DNA of 43,500 bases from Bolinopsis microptera (taxonomy: Eukaryota; Ctenophora; Tentaculata; Lobata; Bolinopsidae): assembly GCF_026151205.1 (NCBI RefSeq), contig NC_087076.1, forward strand, positions 15,285,919 through 15,329,418, in the 5' to 3' direction. Shown here piece after piece: positions 34,496 through 43,500 of the stretch; position 1 is the first letter of the stretch; every line of letters begins with the position of its first letter. A program made the translations under genes and the position numbers. The notes below the pieces were generated by a model that saw only the letters and a program-made list of their open reading frames with translations, was not told the DNA's origin and did no database searches.

Positions 34496-37429
34496 TCTAT
34501 GCTTCATCCAGGTCCCCATACTCCCTATCTATACTCTACCAAAATGTCCAAGTCTTATTCCTTTCAGTAACCTAAGCTCCTCCCACCCCTTCTTGATGTA
34601 ATAAGATTTCCCGAACTTCTATCCTTTGCTAACATAGAGCAGCCTGACATCATTGCCCTAAAATGAGACTTGGCTCAAATAAATCTATTTCTACAACGAA
34701 ATCTTTCCTTCGTCTCAATATTGAAATCTTCCCAATGACCGCACGAGAAATAATCTCCTCAAGATCCTAATAACCTAAAAAAGTTTAGAGAAAAGGAGGT
34801 GGTGTTCTTTTGCTTCGTCTGATTCTCGATGCCACTACAACCCGACACCAGTAGCCTAGTGCAGAAAGCTGCCGTTAAAATAGCTTTTCCTAACAAAGAG
34901 ATTATTGGTAATCTGTAACTTTTATAGAGTAGGAACTCTTGGTACCTAATCATGAATGTCATAGTTATTTATATTCGCAGCTATTTTTCCAAAAAGAATC
35001 CCCCAAAAATCTATGTGTATTTGGTGAATTTTTAATCTCCCCCTTTTAAAAAACAACTGCTACTTCATCCAGATCCCGTACCTATTGACAACCTTCATAG
35101 ATTCTTTCCAAGTGATCTTTCTCTCTCCCAGTTGATCACATCACCCACCATAGAAAGTGTAATACATTAGACATTCTTCCAGTAATTATGATAACACTAT
35201 CGGAGAACTTAATGTCTGTGATCCTCATTCGTGTCAAATCTGAATCATTTACCGTCACTATCAATAAAAGCTCCATTTCCCGCAAGAAACTCCTAAACGT
35301 CAATCTATAATATAAAAAGCAACTGGACATGATTAATCAGGAATTATGCTCGATTCAATGCAAGTCCTAGAATGCCTATATCCCTGATTCGTCTTGGAAG
35401 TTAAGTTAAAGACTGCATTATGAATTAGTTGATATACATATTCCTAAAGTAACTATTAAATCAAGTTTCAACCCCCCGTGGTCGATAGTGAACTTTTTTC
35501 ATGCCGTAAAAAGGAAGGACTCAATCTAAATTTAAAATTTCTGGTTTCATTTCTGATGAGTTAAAGTTTTGTTACAGCCGTAAAGATTTTAAGAGGCCCC
35601 TTTCATCAGCCAAAATAATAGACAATCTTATCAATAGTGATGATCCAGCGCTAATAACTAAGAAGTTTTGGTCACATGTAAGTATAAATCTTAACTCCTG
35701 CCGTATTCCTAATTGTGTTTAGTTATTCCTGGACAGCATTCGGTTCAAACCCAAAGCTCAGCTGACTTTCAATTCTTCTTTCATAACAGTTTTTTTCGGA
35801 TCTTCACTTTATGACACGATATCTCCCTAGTCAATGATTGATTTTGATTTGACTTGATCATCGGAGTTCTAACTTCTTATCAAATATTAATTCAAATCAA
35901 GCCCAGGACCAGATGGCATACACGGTAAAAATCCTCAAAATTTTTCGTAGTTTAGCTTACCCTCTAACATGCATTTTTCGTGGGATCTTACCACAGCGGC
36001 TTACATCCACAAGAATGGAAACTTGCAAATGTGTTCCCAATAATAAGAACGAAGAAAAGTGAGTGAAAACTATAGACCAATATCCTTACTTTGTTAGTCA
36101 TGAAGTTTTTTGAGCGCAATTAGTTAAACGTAAACTGCTTTCTCTGACAAGTACCCTTCTTGATCCCAGCACAATGGTTCTAGAGCACAATCCATCTCAA
36201 CCAATATGGTTTGACTTTTGTGATTAGCCTGGCAATGCGTCTCTTAACGAAAACATTAATCATCATGTTGTGTATTTTTGATTTTGCTAAGCAATTTGAT
36301 TCTGTAAATCATGTTTAACCTTCTTCATAAGCCAAGACCTTATATAACATTGATGGTACTCTTCTCAAATTCTACAAATTACCTTACACAGGCGTTACCA
36401 TAAGAGTGGTTATTGTAATGAGATGTATCTACCCTCTCAGTTAATTCTGGTGTCCCCCCAGGGCTCTATTCTTGTCCCTTACTTTTTGTATGTTATCAAT
36501 GAAAATACCTCTTGGCTTCGGATAAATACTGAATAGTGTTTGTATGCCGATGATACAAAAAATCTGGCGAAAAATACATTCACTTCGAATAATACTAATT
36601 TACAAAGTGGATATAACTAACTCCTCTGAACTGGGCACTAAGAAACAAATCGATTCCAGCCGACAAAATGTAAAGTCATATTGTTTTTCAGAAAACATCT
36701 TATCTCCTCCATTCGCATACAATCATTATGATCTCCTCTTGTGGTATGTAGAGTTAGAAAAAGATCTTGGAGTCGATGGTACTCCTAGCTAAGTTGGCAT
36801 AGTCAGTGCGACAGAATATAGACTAAGCCCTGCCACAAATTGTATGGTCAAATAGATGCATGATTGCATTGATCAGAACTCGCCGCGCTTTAACCTCTCC
36901 CTGTTCTAGCCCAATTCGAAAATGTTCCATAATTCTGGCGCCCATGTAATAAATCAACTAGTGATACATTAGAAAGTTCTCCAAAAGAGAGCTATTAAGA
37001 TGGATTCTGTCTGAGAGGCCTGCAGTTATCCACCTGAGCAATATGTCAAAAGTGCAAGCTTGTCGACAATCACCTTTTGGCTCAAAAGTTTGACCTTGAA
37101 TGATCTTATTTTTTTCCACAAATATCTTAACCATTTTAATTCCTGGTATCACTGCCTCACTATTCTCCTTTATATCATGCACTTCTCGACTAAAGACTTG
37201 CCACCTCGACATTCTGTCATTGTGTCACAATTTTACCTAAGTTAAGTCAGAATTCACACACCACCAATGTACCTCAAATAGCCCACTGGCAAAATCATTT
37301 TTCTACAGAACCCATATACTGTGGAATGACTCCCTTGTACAGGATAGACAGATGTGTCTACTAGTCGTTTCAAAGCGAGTCACTAAGCATCTATGGAAAT
37401 TGTTACTGGATAGTGAAACAACAGTCTAG
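34496..37429 (+). pseudogene. LINE ORF2 (APE endonuclease and reverse transcriptase), frameshifted copy 7
   Basis: NPGP at 34501-34516, NETWL at 34654-34678, GDFN at 35018-35035, SDHF at 35237-35258, PQEW at 36006-36019, FDFAK at 36271-36320, PQGS at 36450-36465, YADD at 36543-36554, LWNGLP at 37311-37330, stop TAG at 37427-37429. A burst at 35042-35060 damages the residues after GDFN. Confidence 0.88.
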
Positions 37430-37941
37430 CTAGTCTCTTGCTCCCCATATTATTATTATTTTTTGTTTTATTAATTTTTTTTATCTACTCTCCAATACAT
37501 TCAACATCATATCAAACTTCACCCCACACCTTCTCACCACAATAATGACCATTCCGCCGTAACTAATGATCTGGAATTTGACGATTAAATACAAATTGTA
37601 CATCATATCCACAGTTTCGTCACCATGGATTTGGTGTGTTATTAAATATTGTTCATAATTTGATTTAGATTAATCCGATGTAATGGGCCAAGTTACTGCG
37701 ACATAATTCACTAGTGTTTACCGTTTGGTGCCCATCATATTTTTACAGATGGGCATATTGAACGAGGCTATTCTATATTCATCTATTTGCTGTACTCTGT
37801 CAAATTGTGAAAAGTTAAATTAATAAAAAAAATAAAATTAACTTAACCTTAACTAAATCAAAAACAAAAATCAAACGAAACGAAACAAATTGAAAACGAA
37901 AATGAAATACAAGAACAAAAACTAAAATTAAAATAAAATTC
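37430..37941. other. AT-rich untranslated stretch, copy 7
   Basis: ATT run at 37449-37460; AAACGAAACGAAAC-type tandem near 37874-37888. No coding was seen. Confidence 0.6.
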
Positions 37942-38533
37942 CTAAAAGCATTCTCAGCATAAACTTGTTGGTGTCCTACATTTACTTATAGTTCCCTGCC
38001 CCCTATTTAATAGATTGCCATCTTTATTAAAAATAATATAAAGTTTTTCAGTAAGGCAGAGATGAACAATCATTCGTAGCCCCCCTTGTAAGGAAAGCAG
38101 TTTGAATATATTTTCCAAGAAATTTTATATGGTGTTTGTTATCATTCAACTCCCATATTTTTCATAGATTAGCTTCCGTCTGATTTCGTAAGTTTTGTTT
38201 TGTTTTTTGTGTTTTCGTTTTTTTTTCTTTCTCGAGTTGAAAGACTTGTGTTAACTGAAACTTCTTAAAGTGTTTGTTCAGTAAGCCCAATATATTTGTG
38301 CTCTTTCTTTCATTTTCCACTGCAAGTTGCTTCATATATCACTGCTGCTTCCAGCATTGTCCGTTCAGTGGCACTTTCCGGCTTTCTGCATTGCACTTTT
38401 CGATTTAATTGGTAGTTCTTTCTAGCTTGTGTCTGTCTCCGCTAAGATGGGATCCTAACGTTTTGTAGCAACTGTAAGATACTTAATTGTGTTTCTGTTG
38501 AACATTTGTGAAATGGTGTCCTCTGGGAAGTGC
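37942..38533 (-). pseudogene. Penelope-like GIY-YIG C-terminal fragment, copy 7
   Basis: Stop complement CTA at 37942-37944, CHLCLTEKL complement near 38042-38072, YIGLT at 38279-38300, CPLNGQC at 38356-38380. A T-rich burst at 38190-38230 lies inside and makes this copy longer than the others. Confidence 0.75.
38190..38230 (+). other. Single-copy T-rich insertion burst
   Basis: About 40 bases of TTTTG/TTT-type sequence split the segment that reads CGTAGCTTCTCGAG elsewhere. Not seen in any other arm. Confidence 0.65.
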
Positions 38534-38672
38534 TTGTCTATAATCGAGGAAGCTCTTGCCTATGTTTGTTGTACAATTTGCAGAAAGCCGGAAATGTGCC
38601 CCCTGAAACGGACTATCCTGGAAGCAGCGTGAATTGAAGCGAACTATTGCAGTGGAAAATTAAAAAAGAAAA
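38534..38672 (+). other. Asymmetric centre of turn A4
   Basis: Left Penelope-like extension at 38534-38578, extra GIY-YIG piece at 38579-38676 joined at GCAC to TTTCCCCAG. Same orientation as A1-A3. Confidence 0.78.
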
Positions 38673-39225
38673 GCACTTTCCCCAGAGGACACCAATTTCA
38701 CAAATGTTAACAGAAACACAATTAACTATCAACAAGTTGCCTACCCAACGTAGGATCCATCTAGCGAGCACCAGAACACCAAGCTCAAAAGAACCTACAA
38801 TTAAAACGAAAAACTAATTGCAGAAAGCCGAAATGTGCCCACTGAACGACAAAGCCTGAAGCAGCCGTGATAATGAAGCAACTATTGCATGGAAAATAAA
38901 AAAAGACACAAAAATATATGGCTTACTGAAAACACATTAAGACCCGTTTCCAGTTCACACACAAGCTCCTTTCAAACTCGAGAAGCTACGAAATCAGACG
39001 ACTAACTAAGAAAATATGGGATTGAAAGCTAACAAACACCATTAAAAAATAACTTGGAAAATAATCAAACATTCTCAGCCCGTACAAGGGGTACAAAGAA
39101 TCTGTCATCTCGCCTTACTGAAAAACTTTATATTATTTTAAATAAAGAGCAATCTATTAAAATAGAGGAGAACTCATAAGTAAATGTAGCACACCAACAA
39201 GTTTATGCTGAAGAAATGCTTTTAG
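38673..39225 (+). pseudogene. Penelope-like GIY-YIG C-terminal fragment, copy 8
   Basis: CPLNG at 38833-38860, damaged YIGLT at 38908-38935, CHLCLTEKL near 39105-39130, KCRHTNKF near 39183-39205, TAG at 39223-39225. Confidence 0.75.
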
Positions 39226-39737
39226 AATTTTATTTAATTTATAGTTTTTGTTCTTGATTTCCTTTTCGTCATTTCGTTTTCGTATCGTTTGGATTTGTTT
39301 TTGATTTATTAAGTTAAGTTACTTTATTTTTTTTATTAAATACTTTTCAATTTTACAGAGTAACAGCAATAGATGAATATAAAAAAAGAATCGTGCAAAA
39401 ATATCGCCCCCATCTGTACCAATATATGGTCACCAAACACGGTAAAACACATAGTGAACTATGTCCGCAGTTACTTGGACCATTAACATCGAATAATCTA
39501 AATCCGAAAAATTTATAAAAACTATTTATACCAAACAATCCATGGTGAATAACTTTGGATATAATCAAAATTTGTATTCAATACGGCAAATTCCAGATAC
39601 ATTAGATACAGGTCTGAAATGGTCATTAATTGTGAGAAGGTGTGCGGTGAAGTGTGATATGATGTTGAAAGTATGGAAGGTAGATAAAAAAAATTATAAA
39701 ACAAAAATAATAATAATAGGGTAGCAAATAGACTAGC
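39226..39737. other. AT-rich untranslated stretch, copy 8
   Basis: Near-palindrome ACATAGTGAACTATGT at about 39449-39464; (AAT)n near 39708-39717. No coding was seen. Confidence 0.6.
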
Positions 39738-42695
39738 CTAGACTGTTGTTTCAACTATCCAATAAACATTCATGAGCTTAGTGACCTCAGCTTGAAAAGA
39801 CTAGTAACACAATCCTGTCTACCTGTAAAGGATCCATTCCACATATATGGGTTCTGTAGAAAAATGATTTTTGCCATGGATTATTTGAGGTACATGTTGT
39901 TTGTGAATTCTGACTTACTTAGGTAAAAATGATGACACAATAGACAGACTGTCGAGTGGAACGCTTAGTCGAGAATGCCCTGATATAAAGAGAGATAGTG
40001 AGATCAGTATACAGGAATTAAAATTGTAAAAACTTTTGGGGAAAAAAATAAGATCAATTCAATCAAACTTTTGAGACAAAGGGAAGAATTCGACCAAAGC
40101 CTTGCACTTTTTGACATATTGCTCATGTGGATACTTGCGGCCCTCTTCAGACAGAATCATTTAATACTCTCTTGAGACTTTCTAATTTTATCACTAAGTA
40201 GTTAATTACAAGGGCGCCAGATTATGAAACATTTTCGAATTGGCTACGAACCAGGGAGAGGAGAAGCGCCCGGCGACGTTTCTAGATCAATGACTAAATA
40301 TTTGTGCCATCTCTTCTGACCCATAACCAAGTTGTTGGCAGCCTTAGTATAAATTCGTCGCACTGACTATTCCAACATAGGCCCTTTAGGATAACATCGA
40401 CTCCAAGAAGCTTTTCTAACTCTACATGCACAAGAGAGTGCCATCAAGATTGTATGCGAATGGAGGAAGATAATGATGTTTTTCCAGAAACATAAGCACT
40501 TAACATTTTGCAGGAAGGAATCGCTTTGTCTTAGTGCCCAGTCAGAGAGATAGTCTATATCCATTTGTAAATTAGTATTATCAGAAGATGAAGTGTATAT
40601 TACGCCAGATTTATGTATCAACGCATACAAAACAATATCAGTAATTATCCGAAAGGCCAAGAGGAAAATCATTGATAAACAATACAAAAAGAAAGGACCC
40701 AGAAAATAGCCCTGGGGACACCAGAATAAACTAGAGGGTAGATGACATCTCATTACCAATAACCAACTCTTTGAAACGGCCTGCAGGTAATTGGTAAGAA
40801 ATTGTGAGAAGTGACCACAATTTTATATAAGGCTTTAGCTTATGAAGAAGGAAACATGATTTACAGAATCAAATGCCTATCAAAATCAAAATCCTCAATC
40901 ATGATTGATAATGTTTTCGTAAGAACAATGCCAGGCTATCCACAAAAGTCAACCATATGTTTGTGCATGACTTGTGTCTCTATAAAACCATGCTGCCTGG
41001 GATCAAGAATGGTACTTGTCAAAGAAGCATGTTTACGATTAACAAGCGCTTCAAAAACTATCATGACTAAACAAGTAAGGGATCCTTGGGTCTATAGTTT
41101 TCAACCTCACTTTTCTTACCTTTCTTAAATAATGGGACAACATTATGCATTTTCCCATTCTTGTGGAATGTACCGCTGTTTGTAAGATCCACGAAAATGC
41201 ATTTTGAGGGTAAGCTAAACCTACGGAACATTTTGAGAATTTTTACCGTTCTGCCATCTGGTCCCTGGCTTTATTTGAATTAATATTTGAAAGAAGCTAC
41301 GAACATCCCGATGATCGAAGTCAATTAACAAATCAGACATCAATTTGACATAAGAATCAGTGTCATAAAAAATTTGAAGGATCCGAAAACTGGTTATAAA
41401 AGAATGAATTGAAAAGTTCAGCTTAGCTTTGGGTTTGAACCGAAGCTGTCCAGAATAACTAACACAATTAGGAATACGGCAGGAGTTTAAGATTTAAACT
41501 TAACATGTACCAAAACTTCTTAGTTATTACGCTGGATCATCACTATTAAAAGATTGTCCTATTTTGGCTGAAGAAAGCCCTTAAAATCTTTACCGGGCTA
41601 GTAACAAACTTAACTCATCAGAAATAGAACAGAAATTTTAAATATAATCTGAGTCTAGACCTTTTACGGCATGAAGAAAAAATTTCACGTACGAACCACG
41701 GGGGTTGAAAACTCTGATTAATATTACTTTTAGAATATGTAAATCAACTAAATTCATAATGCAGTCTTTAACTAACTTCCAAGACGAAATCAGGATCTAG
41801 CAATCTAAGGAGCTTGCCAATTAATCGAGCAATAAATCATCGATTAATCAGTCCCAGTTTCTTTCTTATAAATATAGAATTTACGTTTAGGAAGTTTTTC
41901 ATGCGGAAAAGGAGCTTTTAATTGCAAAAGTGACAGGAAAATGATCCAGAATTGCACCTATAAACACGGAATGAGATCACAGACATTCAAGTTATCGATG
42001 TGTATCATAATTAGCTGAGAAGAATTCGAATGAAATACCACATTTATGGGGGTTGATGTGATCAACTGGTGAGAAGAAAGATCACGAAAGGAATCTATGA
42101 AGGATTGCTCTATAGGATAAGTACTGGTGAAGATAGCCATCGTTGAGGAGATTAAAAACACCAATAACAATAGATTTTAGGGGATTCTTTTTATGAACTA
42201 GCTTGCCGAAATATAACTACCTATGCATCATGATTTAGTAACCCCAAGAGTTCCTACTCTATAACAAGTACAGAAACCAATACTCTCTTTGTTAGGAAAA
42301 GGCAATTTTAACGGCAAGCATTTCTGCACCTAGGATAACTGGTAGCCGGTTGAAGTGGCACGAGATCATACCGAACACCAAAAGAACACCACCTCCATTT
42401 TCCCTAAACTTTATAGGGTAATTAGGATCTTGAGATGATCCTTTCTCGTGCGGTCATTGCGGATGATTTCATATTAGAAGAAGGAAAGATTTCGTTGCTA
42501 GAAATAGATTTTTTGAGCCAAGTCTCATTATGGCAATTGATGTCAGGCGCCTCTATGTTAGCAAATGATTGAAAGTTCGTAATCTTATTAACCATCAAGA
42601 AGGGGATAGGGAGGAGCTTAGGTTACTGAATAGGAATAAGACCTGTACATTTTGGAAAGAGTATAGATAGGATTTGGGACCTGGATTAAGCATAG
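39738..42695 (-). pseudogene. LINE ORF2 (APE endonuclease and reverse transcriptase), frameshifted copy 8
   Basis: Stop complement CTA at 39738-39740, LWNGLP at 39831-39850, YADD at 40610-40630, PQGS at 40707-40724, FDFAK at 40870-40900, PQEW at 41151-41170, SDHF at 41936-41955, GDFN at 42150-42170, NETWL at 42513-42535, NPGP at 42676-42695. The in-frame piece 40367-40759 spans the PQG and DNTNLQMDIDYLSDWALR blocks; 41958-42170 shows the endonuclease stretch EQSFIDSF. Confidence 0.88.
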
Positions 42696-43316
42696 AAGAG
42701 TTAACAAGAGTTATCAAAAGAAAGTTAAGGAGAAAACCCAAAGAATGAATAAAGATACTAACGCCCTTAGCGGCTGGAATACTTTGACCTCTATTCATCT
42801 TACCAGGGAGAAGAACATTTTCTATAAACCGATGAGAGATAATTACAAAGAAAAGTTTGATGTGGAGTCAAGCAAGAAATGGTATAAGATAACTGCTGTC
42901 AAAGAGAGAGGGAATGAATATTAGAATCCTCGGGGAATACGGGTTCATGGACCTAGTCGTGTGAGAGAAGGAATTGGAAAGGTATCATGATGCGAGAATA
43001 GAAAGCAACATATATACTGATAATTGTAGTTGATGTGTGGGGTGCATGGAGAATTAAATGTGTAAATTTTGTTAGGTATAGTAACGTGTTGATATGAATA
43101 TGTCATTTACTTGACTGAGTACGAGGCCTATTGCTGCAAAAGACCTATTCTAAGTCTAAACGATTCATGTCTAACATATGGAAAAATGGACAGTGACCGA
43201 ATGTAACCTGAAATAGAGGCAAAAAATTGAGAAAAAGATTAAATCCGAGATTGTTTTGATTTTAATTTTAGGCGCAACAGTCTTAATCAAAAGATTAAAT
43301 AAAGAAAAGAACAAAG
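42696..43316. other. Linker between esterase ORF1 and ORF2, copy 8
   Basis: No gene recognised. The minus-strand frame 42595-42798 shows the leader SLGFLLNFLLITLVN before the NPGP block. Confidence 0.5.
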
Positions 43317-43500
43317 ATTTAAATTCCCAAGAATATTACCACCCTGTTCAAAACTTTGTTCGTTTCCAACAAACTTAAGCCAAGTGGACAGTAAACCTAC
43401 TCTCACATGTGAGATGAAGCCCCACTCAGGTATAAAGTTCCATTACAAGATTAAAAGGTCCTCGATAAAAATTGAGAAACAGTCTATGAACACGCAATTA
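43317..43500 (-). pseudogene. SGNH/GDSL esterase ORF1 remnant, copy 8, cut by the window end
   Basis: Only the C-terminal part is present: stop complement near 43317 and DWLHLN complement at 43402-43430. GTNDI lies outside. Confidence 0.65.

Larger units (their letters stand above)
32730..38603 (+). repeat. Arm 7, complete forward copy between turns B3 and A4
   Basis: Same order as arms 3 and 5. It has the most copy-specific insertion bursts (33088-33119, 34256-34264, 35042-35060, 38190-38230). Confidence 0.9.
38604..43500 (-). repeat. Arm 8, reverse copy truncated by the window end
   Basis: Runs from turn A4 to inside the esterase remnant; its TA tract and B half lie beyond the window. Confidence 0.9.

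Noticed and set aside
1-43500. Concatemer of a hairpin-ended DNA virus
   Set aside because: No viral genes are recognisable; all coding traces are LINE or Penelope-like, and the centres never flip.
1-43500. tRNA or rRNA genes and host exons
   Set aside because: No cloverleaf or rRNA-like segment was noticed, and every part of the arm is accounted for by repeats or unrecognised AT-rich sequence.

Overview
This window looks like animal (probably invertebrate) repetitive DNA, not bacterial or phage DNA. It is AT-rich, has no operons and no intact long reading frame, and every recognisable coding trace belongs to retroelements. No species can be named from it.

The dominant fact is the layout. 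One arm of about 5.85 kb is written eight times (first and last incomplete), alternately forward and reverse-complemented. The turns lie near 3454, 15148, 26853 and 38603 (type A) and near 9299, 21016 and 32729 (type B). Same-type turns recur every ~11.7 kb. The arms are 1-3454 F, 3455-9299 R, 9300-15148 F, 15149-21016 R, 21017-26853 F, 26854-32729 R, 32730-38603 F and 38604-43500 R.

Read from B to A, one arm holds: half of a ~970 bp foldback (MITE-like) element centred on B; a (TA)n tract; a 5'-truncated SGNH/GDSL-esterase ORF1 remnant (GTNDI, DWLHLN) of a non-LTR retrotransposon; a ~630 bp linker; ORF2 of the same LINE, with an APE-type endonuclease (NETWL, GDFN, SDH), a reverse transcriptase (FDFAKAFDSVNHD, PQGS, YADD) and a C-terminal LWNGLP block; a ~500 bp AT-rich untranslated stretch; and, on the opposite strand, the C-terminal GIY-YIG part of a Penelope-like element (CNCRKPEMCPLNGQC, YIGLT, CHLCLTEKL, ISKCRH), ending at A. 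At A two such GIY-YIG fragments diverge head to head, with a third ~97-nt fragment wedged between them.

The copies differ mainly by scattered one- to few-base indels plus a few bursts found in a single copy, such as a 21-base A run at 24033. That is how raw single-molecule reads look, so most frameshifts are probably read errors rather than decay. Reading frames become clear when copies are compared by eye. The asymmetric centre of each turn type always has the same orientation. Two explanations fit: a head-to-tail array of an 11.7-kb inverted-repeat unit, or one molecule with closed hairpin ends (a dumbbell) read around repeatedly. I cannot decide between them from sequence alone. I saw no sequencing-adapter-like segment at the turns.
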